From Pseudomonas sp. P8_241 (lineage in GTDB: Bacteria > Pseudomonadota > Gammaproteobacteria > Pseudomonadales > Pseudomonadaceae), in assembly GCF_034008315.1 (NCBI RefSeq), contig NZ_CP125377.1, positions 6,078,501-6,142,500 of the forward strand: a DNA stretch of 64,000 bases, in the 5' to 3' direction. Below, piece by piece: positions 17,989 to 28,205 of this stretch (position 1 is the stretch's first letter; the number at the start of each line of letters is the position of its first letter). A model generated the notes under the pieces. It was not told the DNA's origin. It worked only from the letters and a program-made list of their open reading frames with translations, and searched no databases. Both the position numbers and the translations under genes were made by a program.

Positions 17989-19188
17989 TTACGCCGCGCT
18001 GAACAGCTTGTGCGGATCGATCACAAACTTCTTCGGCACACCCGCATCGAACTCGCCGTAACCTTCCGGCGCCTGATCCAGGCTGATGACTTGCACACCC
18101 ACCACTTCGGCGATGTTGATGCGGTCCCACATGATCGCCTGCATCAACTGGCGGTTGTACTTCATCACCGGTGTCTGGCCGGTGTGGAAGCTGTGGGATT
18201 TGGCCCAGCCGAGGCCGAAGCGGATGCTCAGGCTGCCCATTTTTGCCGCAGCGTCGACAGCGCCCGGGTCTTCGGTGACGTAGAGGCCGGGGATGCCGAT
18301 CTTGCCAGCGACACGCACCACGCCCATCAGTGAGTTGAGCACGGTAGCCGGGGCTTCGTGTTTGACGCCATCATGGCCGTGGCCACGGGCTTCGAAACCT
18401 ACGGCGTCGACGGCGCAATCCACTTCCGGTTCACCGAGCAGCGCGGCGATTTGTTCGTGCAGCGGGGTGTCGAGGGACAGGTCAGCGATTTCAAAACCCT
18501 GGGCCTTGGCGTGAGCCAGGCGCACGGTGTTGACGTCGCCGATGATCACCACTGCCGCGCCCAACAGACGGGCCGAAGCAGCCGCCGCCAGGCCGACCGG
18601 ACCGGCACCAGCAATGTAAACGGTACTGCCCGGGCCAACACCAGCGGTCACGGCACCGTGGTAACCGGTCGGCAGGATGTCGGAGAGGCAGGTCAGGTCG
18701 CGAATTTTCTCCATGGCCCGGTCGCGATCCGGGAGTTTGAGCAAGTTGAAGTCGGCGTACGGCACCAAGGCGTATTCGGCCTGACCACCGGTCCAGTCGC
18801 CCATGTCGACGTAACCATAAGCACCACCGGGGCGCGCCGGGTTGACGCTCAGGCAGACGCCGGTGTGCATTTCCTTGCAGGAACGGCAGCGCCCGCAAGC
18901 CACGTTGAACGGCACGGACACCAGATCGCCGATCTGCAGGTTCTCGACGTCGCTGCCCTTCTCGATCACTTCACCGGTGATCTCATGTCCCAGCACCAGG
19001 CCGGTTTGCGCCGTGGTACGGCCGCGCACCATGTGCTGGTCGGAACCACAGATATTGGTGGAAACCACACGCAGGATGACGGCGTGGTTAATCTTCCTGC
19101 CGCGCGGGTCCTGCATTTTCGGATAGTCGATTTTCTGCACTTCGACCTTGCCAGCGCCGAGATACACCACACCACGATTGCCAGACAT
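17989..19188 (-). CDS. fdhA: Glutathione-independent formaldehyde dehydrogenase
   Basis: 399-residue zinc-dependent NAD enzyme that oxidises formaldehyde to formate without glutathione. Catalytic zinc ligands are in TNICGSDQH and LGHEITGEV; the structural zinc loop is CGRCRSCKEMHTGVC; the NAD fold has AGAGPVGLAAAA. Length and sequence match the P. putida/P. aeruginosa FdhA type. It is the last gene of the sarcosine operon, where it removes formaldehyde arising from N-demethylation. GAGGTG ribosome-binding site. A REPIN fills the gap to purU. Confidence 0.95.
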   Translation of the reverse strand: MSGNRGVVYLGAGKVEVQKIDYPKMQDPRGRKINHAVILRVVSTNICGSDQHMVRGRTTAQTGLVLGHEITGEVIEKGSDVENLQIGDLVSVPFNVACGRCRSCKEMHTGVCLSVNPARPGGAYGYVDMGDWTGGQAEYALVPYADFNLLKLPDRDRAMEKIRDLTCLSDILPTGYHGAVTAGVGPGSTVYIAGAGPVGLAAAASARLLGAAVVIIGDVNTVRLAHAKAQGFEIADLSLDTPLHEQIAALLGEPEVDCAVDAVGFEARGHGHDGVKHEAPATVLNSLMGVVRVAGKIGIPGLYVTEDPGAVDAAAKMGSLSIRFGLGWAKSHSFHTGQTPVMKYNRQLMQAIMWDRINIAEVVGVQVISLDQAPEGYGEFDAGVPKKFVIDPHKLFSAA

Positions 19189-19296
19189 GCTTTCACCTCG
19201 CTGTTGTTTTTATGTAGCGGTCGCGTCGCCAGGGATCGGCGCCGCGTTGATTGCTCTGGGTGTTGCCTGTGTGTTTTGTGTTGTTCGTGCGAGCCT

Positions 19297-19387
19297 CATC
19301 GCCAGCAAGCCGGCTCCTACAAGGGATCGCGGCCGAGCCAGATCTTATGCCGGCCTCAATCCTGTAGGAGCCGGCTTGCTGGCGATG
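19297..19387. repeat. REPIN between fdhA and purU
   Basis: Arms GCCAGCAAGCCGGCTCCTAC and GTAGGAGCCGGCTTGCTGGC enclose about 41 bp. It lies inside the operon and forms a hairpin in the transcript. Confidence 0.92.
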
Positions 19388-19410
19388 GGCTGCGAAGCGG
19401 CCCCAAAAAT

Positions 19411-20268
19411 CTAAAGCACAACGGTGCGATTGGCGTTCAAAAACACTCGTCGTTCAATGTGATACCCAACCGCCCGCGCCAGGGTCAGGCCTTCAATATC
19501 CCGCCCCTTGGCGATCAGGTCTTCCGGGTAATGGCTGTGATCCACCACCTCGACGCCTTGAGCAATGATCGGCCCTTCATCGAGATCGTTATTGATGTAA
19601 TGCGCCGTCGCACCCACCAGTTTCACGCCCTTGTTGTAGGCCTGGTGATAGGGCTTGGCACCTTTGAAACCGGGCAGCAGGGAGTGGTGGATATTGATCG
19701 CCTTGCCATCGAGTTTGCGGCACAGCTCCGGCGACAGCACCTGCATGTAGCGGGCGAGGATCACCAGCTCAGCCCCGGCCTCTTCGATCACCTGCAACAC
19801 CTGGCGTTCCTGGGAGGGCTTGTCGTTCGGGTCCAGCGGGAAGTGGTAGTACGGAATCTGGTGCCAGTCGGCCAGCGGCTTGAGGTCCGGGTGGTTGGAG
19901 ACCACGGCAGCCACGTCCATCGACAATTGGCCGATGCGCTGGCGGTAGAGCAAGTCGTTGAGGCAGTGATCGGCCTTGGAGACCATGATCACCACCTTCG
20001 GCCGGTAATGCGGCGGTGTCAGTTCGAAGATCATGCCGAAGGATTCACCGCGCTCGGCGAGACCTGCGCGGAAGGACTGCTCGTCGAAGCCATCAGGTTG
20101 GCGAAACTCCACGCGAATGAAGAAACGGCCCGAGAGCCGGTCATCAAAGGAGTGGTGTTCGGTGACGTAGCAGCCCTGCTCGAACAGAAAGCGCGTCACC
20201 GCGTCCACGGTGCCGAGCACGCTGGGGCAGTCGGCAGTCAGGATCCATGTGTCTGGGGCGCGGCTCAT
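19411..20268 (-). CDS. purU: Formyltetrahydrofolate deformylase
   Basis: 285-residue enzyme hydrolysing 10-formyl-tetrahydrofolate to formate and tetrahydrofolate. An N-terminal ACT domain (about residues 8-85, LTADCPSVLGTVDAVTRF) precedes a formyltransferase-like domain with INIHHSLLPGFKGAKPYHQA (catalytic Asn-His) and a later GPIIAQGVEVVDH motif. In this operon it recycles folate loaded by sarcosine oxidase and glycine/serine metabolism. A CAGGAG ribosome-binding site precedes ATG 20268. REPINs lie on both sides. Confidence 0.95.
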   Translation of the reverse strand: MSRAPDTWILTADCPSVLGTVDAVTRFLFEQGCYVTEHHSFDDRLSGRFFIRVEFRQPDGFDEQSFRAGLAERGESFGMIFELTPPHYRPKVVIMVSKADHCLNDLLYRQRIGQLSMDVAAVVSNHPDLKPLADWHQIPYYHFPLDPNDKPSQERQVLQVIEEAGAELVILARYMQVLSPELCRKLDGKAINIHHSLLPGFKGAKPYHQAYNKGVKLVGATAHYINNDLDEGPIIAQGVEVVDHSHYPEDLIAKGRDIEGLTLARAVGYHIERRVFLNANRTVVL

Positions 20269-20313
20269 AGTGCGGTGACTCCTGTTCGTTTAATGACAAC
20301 CGCTGCGCGGTTG

Positions 20314-20396
20314 ATCGCTGGCAAGCCAGCTCCTACAGGGGTTCACGTCGCTCTCAAGACCGACATCAATCCTGCAGGAGCCGGCTTGCCGGCGAT
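20314..20396. repeat. REPIN between purU and soxG
   Basis: GCTGGCAAGCCAGCTCCTAC faces GCAGGAGCCGGCTTGCCGGC across about 31 bp; the two stems differ slightly but still pair. Confidence 0.9.
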
Positions 20397-20401
20397 AAAT
20401 C

Positions 20402-21034
20402 TCAAGCCTGAACGCTTAGCCCATACTCGGCAGAAGCATCCTGCAGCCACAACCACCAGTAATCCGAGAAGCTGCGGCGGATCAGCAGCTCCCAGGTGTC
20501 TTCGGCGGTGTGACGGATCATCAGTTGCGACTTGGCGAACACCGTGCCGACGGCTTTGCCCACCGGGAAGTTATTCGGGTGCACGTCGTAGCTGGTGGAC
20601 TTCATCAATACCTGGCGCACGTTCGGGCCGCTCAGCTCGAGGAGCTGCTGGCCACCGCTGACGTTGACGATTGCAATGTGCAGATCGCCCAGTGCTGCGC
20701 GCAGTTTTTGCTCGGCGGCGAACTCTTCACCACTCGGCACGATCAGCAGCCATTCATCCGGCCCCATCCATTGCAGGCTGGATTCGCCTTTGACGATCAC
20801 GCTCAGCGCACCCGGCAGTTCGATGCCCAGGGCCTTGTGTACGCCTGCGGCGAATGCTGCGTCGTGACCATCGCCACGGAGGGTCAGGTGGCCGAGGAGT
20901 TTCTTCTCGCGAACGATGACGCCGGCACTCTTTCGGCCCTTGCCCACCAGACTGGCGAGGTCGGCATGATGCAGCGACGACTCGGCCTTGGTCCCGGTGG
21001 TTGGGCGTTGCTGATAAACATTGGCTGTGGTCAT
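20402..21034 (-). CDS. soxG: Sarcosine oxidase gamma subunit
   Basis: 210-residue subunit of heterotetrameric sarcosine oxidase, structurally like the aminomethyltransferase fold (MGPDEWLLIVPSGEE and QQLLELSGPNVRQVL are typical). It stabilises the alpha-beta core and has no cofactor of its own. ATG 21034 follows AGGAAAGG; the longer open frame starts in REPIN sequence and is rejected. It is separated from soxA by a REPIN. Confidence 0.95.
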   Translation of the reverse strand: MTTANVYQQRPTTGTKAESSLHHADLASLVGKGRKSAGVIVREKKLLGHLTLRGDGHDAAFAAGVHKALGIELPGALSVIVKGESSLQWMGPDEWLLIVPSGEEFAAEQKLRAALGDLHIAIVNVSGGQQLLELSGPNVRQVLMKSTSYDVHPNNFPVGKAVGTVFAKSQLMIRHTAEDTWELLIRRSFSDYWWLWLQDASAEYGLSVQA

Positions 21035-21074
21035 AAAGCACCTTTCCTGAATTCTGTTGATGGTGCGGTTGCCT

Positions 21075-21165
21075 CCTGTAGGAGCCGGCTTGCTGGCGAT
21101 CCAAACGACGCGGTGTATCAGATGCACCGCGTTATCGTTCATCGCCAGCAAGCCGGCTCCTACGG
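21075..21165. repeat. REPIN between soxG and soxA
   Basis: Outer GTAGGAGCCGGCTTGCTGGC and its complement; the spacer contains GACGCGGTGTATC and GCGTTATCGTTC, shared with the REPINs at 39198 and 53123. Confidence 0.92.
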
Positions 21166-21176
21166 ACATCCGGCAA

Positions 21177-24100
21177 TCACACGTTCTGGCGTTCGCCTTT
21201 CGGATCGAAGAACACCGAAGAAACGATTTCCGCCTCGATCACGCTGCCGTCGGCCAGCGGTGCGAACACGCGCTCACCCATCCGCTGCAACCCGCCCTTG
21301 ACCACGCCCATGGCGAACGAATAGCCCAAGGAGTTGTGCAGGTAACTGGAGGTCACGTGACCGACCATGGTCATCGGGATGGCTTGCTTGGTGTTGAACA
21401 CCAGTTGCGCACCTTCCGGTAGCCATTTGTTCGGATCGATTGGCTTCAGGCCCACCAGTTGCTTGCGCTGATCACGCACGCAGTCTTCACGGTTCATGCC
21501 ACGCCAGCCGATCCACGAGAACGGTTTGGTGCGACCGACACACCAGCCCATGTTCAGGTCGTCCGGGGTCATCGAGCTGTCAGTGTCCTGACCGACGATG
21601 ATGAAGCCCTTCTCGGCCCGCAGCACGTGCATGGTTTCGGTGCCATATGGCGTCAGGTTGTACTTCTTGCCAGCATCAACAATTTTCTCCAATACACCCA
21701 TCGCATAGTCGGCTTGCACGTTGACTTCGTACGACAGCTCACCGGTAAACGAAATCCGGAATACCCGCGCCGGCACACCACCCACCAGACCTTCTTTCCA
21801 GGTCATGAACGGGAACGCTTCGCTGCTCAGGTCGATGTCGGTGACTTCAGCGAGCAGCTTGCGGCTGTTCGGCCCGGACAGGGTCATGGTCGCCCAGTGG
21901 TCGGTGACGGAGGTGAAGTACACCTTCATGTCCGGCCATTCGGTCTGGTGGTACAGCTCCAGCCACTGAAGTACGCGAGCCGCGCCGCCAGTGGTGGTGG
22001 TCATGACGAAATGGTTGTCCGCCAGGCAAGCCGTCACGCCGTCGTCGAAGACCATGCCGTCTTCTTTGCACATCAGGCCGTAACGGGCCTTGCCCACATC
22101 GAGCTTGGTCCAGGCGTTGGTGTAGACGCGGTTGAGGAACTCACGCGCATCCGGGCCCTGGATGTCGATCTTGCCCAGGGTCGAAGCGTCCAGCAGGCCG
22201 ACGCTGTCGCGCACGGCTTTGCATTCGCGCTTGACGGCGGCGTGCAGGTCTTCACCGGATTTCGGGAAGTACCAAGGACGTTTCCACTGGCCGACGTCTT
22301 CAAACTCGGCGCCGTTTTTCAGGTGCCATTGATGCAGTGCGGTGTAACGCACCGGCTCGAAGATGTGCCCACAGTGACGACCGGCCACGGCGCCGAACGT
22401 CACCGGCGTGTAGTTCGGGCGGAACATGGTGGTGCCCATCTGCGGGATGGTCACGTTCAGCGAGCGGGCAGCGATGGCCAGGCCGTTGACGTTGCCGAGC
22501 TTGCCCTGATCGGTGCCGAAGCCCAGGGCGGTGTAGCGCTTGACGTGCTCGACCGACTCGAAACCCTCGCGCGTCGCCAGTTCGATGGCGGCGGCGGTGA
22601 CGTCGTTTTGCAGGTCGACGAATTGCTTCGGCGCCCGTGCGGTGTTCTTTTCATGTGGCACCTGGAACAGCGCCAGCGTCGGCTCTTCAAGACGGCTCAG
22701 GGCTTTTGGCAACAGGCCTTCGACGGTCTGGAACCCGGCTTCTGCGGCGGCGCGGGCGCCCCCTTCAAAACCGTCAGCCAAAGAATCGCCGAGACCATAG
22801 ACCCCGTTGATGCCACCGACACACACGCGTTTCTGCGGTGCTTCGCCCGGTACGAAACCGAGGATGTCTTCGCGCCAGATCGGCTTGCCGCCCAAGTGCG
22901 AAGCCAGGTGAACCACCGGGCTGTAGCCGCCGGAACTGGCGACGATGTCGCAGTCGAGCCATTCGCCCGGGCTGGTGACTTTGTGTCCCTTCACATCGAT
23001 CGCGGCAACGCGGGCAGCGGTCACGTGCTTGCTGCCACGGGCCTCGATCACGGCGCTGCCGGTGAGGATGCGGATGCCTTTAGCGCGAGCCTCCTCCACC
23101 AGCGCACCACGCGGGTTGCTGCGGGCGTCGGCGATGGCCACCACTTGCAGGCTGGCATCGAGCCAATCCAGGGCAACGCGGTAGGCGTGGTCGTTGTTGG
23201 TCGACAGCACCAGTTTTTTGCCCGGTGCCACGCCGTAGCGGCGCACGTAGGTCGAGATGGCGCCGGCGAGCATGTTGCCCGGCACGTCGTTGTTGCCGTA
23301 GACCAATGGACGCTCGTGAGCGCCGGTCGCCAGCACTACGCGAGTGGCGCGGACCCGGTGAATACGCTGACGCACCTGGCCAATCGGTGCACGGTCGCCG
23401 AGGTGATCGGTCAGGCGCTCGTGAATGGTCAGGAAGTTGTGGTCGTGGTAGCCGTTGACCGTGGCGCGTGGCAACAGCAGCACGTCCGGGGTGTTCTTCA
23501 GTTCGTCGATGACACCGGCCACCCACTCCATTGCAGGCTTGCCGTCGAGGCTTTCGCGGGAGTCGAGCAGGCTGCCGCCGAACTCTTCCTGTTCATCGGC
23601 GAGAATCACGCGAGCACCACTGCGTGCAGCCGCCAAAGCAGCGGCCAGACCCGCCGGGCCACCACCCACGATCAGCACGTCGCAGTGCTGGTTCATGTAG
23701 TCGTAGGTGTCCGGATCGTTCTCGGTCGGCGAGCGGCCAAGACCGGCAGCCTTGCGGATGTACTTCTCGTAAGTCATCCAGAACGATTGCGGGTACATGA
23801 AAGTTTTGTAGTAGAAACCCGGTGGCATCAGCTTGCCGCCGACCTTGCCGAGAATCCCCATCATGTCGTTGTTCACGCTCGGCCAGCCGTTGGTGCTGGT
23901 GGCGACCAGGCCCTGATACAACGCCTGTTGCGTGGCGCGCACGTTCGGAATCTGCGTGGCTTCGGTGGCGCCGATCTGCAGCACCGCGTTCGGCTCTTCG
24001 GCACCGGCAGCGAAGATGCCGCGCGGACGGGAATACTTGAAGCTGCGACCGATGATATCGACGCCGTTGGCGATCAGGGCGGCGGCCAGCGAGTCGCCTT

Positions 24101-24194
24101 CAAAGCCTTTGTAGCTCTGGCCGTTGAAGGTGAAGGTCAGGACTTTGTTGCGGTCGATCCGTCCGCCGTTGGACAGGCGATTGATCTGGCTCAT
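21177..24194 (-). CDS. soxA: Sarcosine oxidase alpha subunit
   Basis: 1005-residue large subunit. The N-terminal 2Fe-2S ferredoxin-like part (about residues 15-100) lacks the cluster cysteines in this family; the NAD-binding dinucleotide fold has LIVGGGPAGLAAALAAARSG (about 176-195); the C-terminal half (about 600-1000) is an aminomethyltransferase-like folate domain that turns the released methylene group into 5,10-methylene-tetrahydrofolate. The enzyme oxidises sarcosine to glycine with H2O2 formation. The start overlaps the soxD stop (ATGA). Confidence 0.97.
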   Translation of the reverse strand: MSQINRLSNGGRIDRNKVLTFTFNGQSYKGFEGDSLAAALIANGVDIIGRSFKYSRPRGIFAAGAEEPNAVLQIGATEATQIPNVRATQQALYQGLVATSTNGWPSVNNDMMGILGKVGGKLMPPGFYYKTFMYPQSFWMTYEKYIRKAAGLGRSPTENDPDTYDYMNQHCDVLIVGGGPAGLAAALAAARSGARVILADEQEEFGGSLLDSRESLDGKPAMEWVAGVIDELKNTPDVLLLPRATVNGYHDHNFLTIHERLTDHLGDRAPIGQVRQRIHRVRATRVVLATGAHERPLVYGNNDVPGNMLAGAISTYVRRYGVAPGKKLVLSTNNDHAYRVALDWLDASLQVVAIADARSNPRGALVEEARAKGIRILTGSAVIEARGSKHVTAARVAAIDVKGHKVTSPGEWLDCDIVASSGGYSPVVHLASHLGGKPIWREDILGFVPGEAPQKRVCVGGINGVYGLGDSLADGFEGGARAAAEAGFQTVEGLLPKALSRLEEPTLALFQVPHEKNTARAPKQFVDLQNDVTAAAIELATREGFESVEHVKRYTALGFGTDQGKLGNVNGLAIAARSLNVTIPQMGTTMFRPNYTPVTFGAVAGRHCGHIFEPVRYTALHQWHLKNGAEFEDVGQWKRPWYFPKSGEDLHAAVKRECKAVRDSVGLLDASTLGKIDIQGPDAREFLNRVYTNAWTKLDVGKARYGLMCKEDGMVFDDGVTACLADNHFVMTTTTGGAARVLQWLELYHQTEWPDMKVYFTSVTDHWATMTLSGPNSRKLLAEVTDIDLSSEAFPFMTWKEGLVGGVPARVFRISFTGELSYEVNVQADYAMGVLEKIVDAGKKYNLTPYGTETMHVLRAEKGFIIVGQDTDSSMTPDDLNMGWCVGRTKPFSWIGWRGMNREDCVRDQRKQLVGLKPIDPNKWLPEGAQLVFNTKQAIPMTMVGHVTSSYLHNSLGYSFAMGVVKGGLQRMGERVFAPLADGSVIEAEIVSSVFFDPKGERQNV

Positions 24195-24520
24195 ACCTTC
24201 TCTCCCAGAGCCGTGCTGGCCGCTTTCGGGCTATCGGTCTTGTCGGTGAATTGTGGCTTGGTGCCGATCTTGTAGGTTTCGAGAATCTCGTAGGTCACGG
24301 TGTCGCGGGTGACGTTGAAGTACTGGCGGCAACCGGCGACGTGATCCCACAGCTCGTGGTGCAGACCGCGCGGGTTATCGCGGAAGAACATGTAGTCGCC
24401 CCACTCCTCGTCGGTGCAGGAGCCTGGGTCCAGTGGGCGCGGGATGTGCGCCTGGCCGGAAGCGTGGAATTCCTCTTCGGAGCGCAGTTCGCCGCAGTGA
24501 GGACAGAAGATATGCAACAT
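24191..24520 (-). CDS. soxD: Sarcosine oxidase delta subunit
   Basis: 109-residue zinc subunit of sarcosine oxidase. Cys6 and Cys9 (CPHCGE) with His60 and Cys64 (DHVAGC) form the zinc site. Sizes and residues fit the known delta subunit. A CAGGAG ribosome-binding site precedes the ATG. It overlaps soxA by 4 nt and follows soxB after 14 nt, giving coupled production of the complex. Confidence 0.96.
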   Translation of the reverse strand: MLHIFCPHCGELRSEEEFHASGQAHIPRPLDPGSCTDEEWGDYMFFRDNPRGLHHELWDHVAGCRQYFNVTRDTVTYEILETYKIGTKPQFTDKTDSPKAASTALGEKV

Positions 24521-24534
24521 GGGGATTTCTCCTG

Positions 24535-25785
24535 TTAGTGGGCAACCGCAGCAGCGCCGTGTTCATCGATCAACGCACCGTTGTGGAAACGGTCGATGGA
24601 GAAAGGTGCGGCCAATGGGTGCATTTCGCCCTTGGCCAGACTCGCGGCAAATACGTTGCCCGAGCCAGGTGTGGCCTTGAAGCCACCGGTTCCCCAACCG
24701 CAGTTGAAGAACATGTTCGGCACCGGGGTTTTCGAAATGATCGGGCAGGCGTCAGGCGTGGTGTCGACGATGCCGCCCCACTGGCGGTTCATGCGTACGC
24801 GGGACAGCACCGGGAACATCTCGACGATGGCCTGGATGGTGTGCTCGATCACCGGGTACGAACCCCGCTGGCCGTAGCCGTTGTAGCCGTCGATACCGGC
24901 GCCGATCACCAGGTCGCCCTTGTCGGACTGGCTGATGTAGCCGTGCACGGCGTTGGACATGATCACGCTGTCGATAATCGGCTTGATCGGCTCGGACACC
25001 AGCGCTTGCAGCGGGTGGGATTCGATCGGCAGGCGGAAACCGGCGAGCTTGGCCATGTGTCCGGAGTTACCGGCGGTGACCACACCGACGCGCTTGGCGC
25101 CGATGAAGCCCTTGTTGGTTTCCACGCCGATGCACACGCCGTTTTCCTTGCGGAAGCCGATCACTTCGGTCTGCTGGATCAGGTCCACGCCGAGGGCGTC
25201 GGCGGCACGGGCAAAGCCCCACGCCACGGCATCGTGACGAGCCACGCCGCCGCGACGCTGTACGGTGGCGCCCATCACCGGGTAGCGGGTGTTCTTGGAG
25301 CAGTCGAGGTACGGAATCTCGTCGGCAACCTGCTTGGCATCGAGCAGTTCACCGTCCACGCCATTGAGACGATTGGCGCTGACCCGACGCTCGGAATCAC
25401 GGATGTCCTGCAGGGTGTGGCACAGGTTGTAGACGCCGCGCTGGGAGAACATCACGTTGTAGTTCAGGTCCTGGGACAGGCCTTCCCACAGTTTCATCGC
25501 GTGTTCGTACAGGTGCGCCGACTCGTCCCACAGGTAATTGGAACGTACGATGGTGGTATTGCGCGCAGTGTTACCGCCGCCCAGCCAGCCCTTTTCGACC
25601 ACGGCCACGTTGGTGATGCCGTGCTCCTTGGCCAGGTAGTAGGCCGTGGCGAGACCATGCCCGCCACCGCCGACGATGACCACGTCGTAGACTTTCTTCG
25701 GGGTCGGCGTGCGCCACATGCGTTGCCAGTTTTCATGGTGGCTGAGGGAGTGTTTGAAGAGGCCGAAACCTGAGTAGCGTTGCAT
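24535..25785 (-). CDS. soxB: Sarcosine oxidase beta subunit
   Basis: 416-residue FAD/FMN subunit carrying the sarcosine oxidation site. The N-terminal dinucleotide fold is [20 protein letters not shown] (about residues 33-52); a later [19 protein letters not shown] block and [17 protein letters not shown] are typical. ATG 25785 lies 9 nt after GGAG; the upstream ATG 25791 is too close (3 nt). First subunit gene after glyA in the order glyA-soxB-soxD-soxA-soxG. Confidence 0.97.
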   Translation of the reverse strand: MQRYSGFGLFKHSLSHHENWQRMWRTPTPKKVYDVVIVGGGGHGLATAYYLAKEHGITNVAVVEKGWLGGGNTARNTTIVRSNYLWDESAHLYEHAMKLWEGLSQDLNYNVMFSQRGVYNLCHTLQDIRDSERRVSANRLNGVDGELLDAKQVADEIPYLDCSKNTRYPVMGATVQRRGGVARHDAVAWGFARAADALGVDLIQQTEVIGFRKENGVCIGVETNKGFIGAKRVGVVTAGNSGHMAKLAGFRLPIESHPLQALVSEPIKPIIDSVIMSNAVHGYISQSDKGDLVIGAGIDGYNGYGQRGSYPVIEHTIQAIVEMFPVLSRVRMNRQWGGIVDTTPDACPIISKTPVPNMFFNCGWGTGGFKATPGSGNVFAASLAKGEMHPLAAPFSIDRFHNGALIDEHGAAAVAH

Positions 25786-25808
25786 AGTCATTTACTCCAA
25801 AACCGCGC

Positions 25809-27062
<1,254 letters not shown>

Positions 27063-27251
27063 CGCGTCTCTCCCAGCGGCATCAGTGCGCCATTCGTCTC
27101 GGTAAGGCACCGGCGTTTCGGCAGTGCCCTTTGGTAGCGATGGTATGACTGGCTTGGAGAGATCAAATGCCTACGGGCGCCACGCAAAGGTGCGTTTACG
27201 ACATGGCAAGAAATGGCTGGCCGAACACAACCATCAATTCAACGCAGATCC

Positions 27252-27345
27252 CTTGTAGGAGCTGGCTTGCCAGCGATGGGGCAGCACATCCGGCATTGAT
27301 ATCGGCAGGCCCGCCGCAATCGCTGGCAAGCCAGCTCCTGCAGGG
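27252..27345. repeat. REPIN upstream of glyA / downstream of TraX-like gene
   Basis: GTAGGAGCTGGCTTGCCAGC and facing GCTGGCAAGCCAGCTCCTGC with a 40-bp spacer; it abuts the stop codon of the TraX-like gene. Confidence 0.92.
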
Positions 27346-28074
27346 TCATGCGATGGCCTGACGTAGTGCCAGCAACAGCAGGAAATGCGCGGGATACAAC
27401 GCATACGCCCAACGGCGCATCGGCGGTGCTTTTACGTCCTTCGCGTGTCGCAACAGGAACAGACCCAGCCATGGCGCAATCAGACAAGTGGCGACCGCCG
27501 CCATCGCCACGCCATTGCCCAATCGAACGGAGTAATACAGCACCTGCCATTGATTGCACGCCAGGCAGACCAGCCCCGCCATCAGCGCGAAGTACCAGGG
27601 ACGATGGATCACCCACAACAACACCAGCGGCAATAAAACGCCGAAGAAACCAAACATCACGCGCGGGGAAAAGAACACCGCCAACAGCAAGGCCCCGGCC
27701 GCCAGCAGGCGCGATTGCAAGGTCGGTTGCTGCCAGCCCCGCGCCACCAGCAGGCCGAGGGCCAATGTTGGCATGACGTTCAAGGTATCGTGATCTGCAA
27801 TGAACATCCGATAGGGGATTTCGCTTGCTGCGCTGAACAGAATCAACCAGCCCAGATAGCGCCATTGACCACCCGTCGTCGTTTCTCGCACCCGCGCCAG
27901 ATTCGCGGCCATCGCCAGGCAAAACCATGGAAACGCCAACCGCCCCGGCACATACAACAGATCGGCGGAAAAGCCGACGTATCGCAGGTGATCGAGAACC
28001 ATGCTCAAAAGCGCCAACCACTTGAGCAGATCCAGTGCCCCGTCGCGCTGCCTTAAGTGCATAGTCACGTGCAT
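27346..28074 (-). CDS. TraX-family integral membrane protein
   Basis: 242-residue multi-helix inner-membrane protein (about seven or eight helices) of the TraX family, named for the F-pilin N-acetylase. The start LDLLKWLALLSMVLDHL resembles membrane O- or N-acyltransferase-like proteins, and YPAHFLLLLALR at the end is characteristic. No conjugation genes are near, so pilin acetylation is not implied. ATG 28074 has an AAGGAC ribosome-binding site 7 nt away. It sits between glyA and ltaA, as does the P. aeruginosa counterpart; function unknown. Confidence 0.8.
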   Translation of the reverse strand: MHVTMHLRQRDGALDLLKWLALLSMVLDHLRYVGFSADLLYVPGRLAFPWFCLAMAANLARVRETTTGGQWRYLGWLILFSAASEIPYRMFIADHDTLNVMPTLALGLLVARGWQQPTLQSRLLAAGALLLAVFFSPRVMFGFFGVLLPLVLLWVIHRPWYFALMAGLVCLACNQWQVLYYSVRLGNGVAMAAVATCLIAPWLGLFLLRHAKDVKAPPMRRWAYALYPAHFLLLLALRQAIA

Positions 28075-28205
28075 AATCGTCCTTCGATTGTGTATTTTCC
28101 CGACAGCGACATCCCGTGCGCGCGCCTGACGATCTTGGGCAACGTGCGCACCCTCATTGACCACGGAACGCTTCACCATAGGCGTCCCGACCACGGAAGC
28201 AGGCC

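Noticed and set aside
18358..20661. Plus-strand open frame of 767 codons opposite fdhA, purU and soxG
   Set aside because: Runs through two REPINs and three real genes on the other strand; no recognisable domain.
21459..24275. Plus-strand open frame of 938 codons opposite soxA
   Set aside because: Antisense shadow of a clear sarcosine oxidase alpha gene; no ribosome-binding site or domain.
27181..27202. Possible GTCGT/GTGGC repeat upstream of glyA as a GbdR-like site
   Set aside because: Only one half matches the GTCGC core and the spacing is 19 bp; too weak, and glyA1 is known to respond to SouR in P. aeruginosa.
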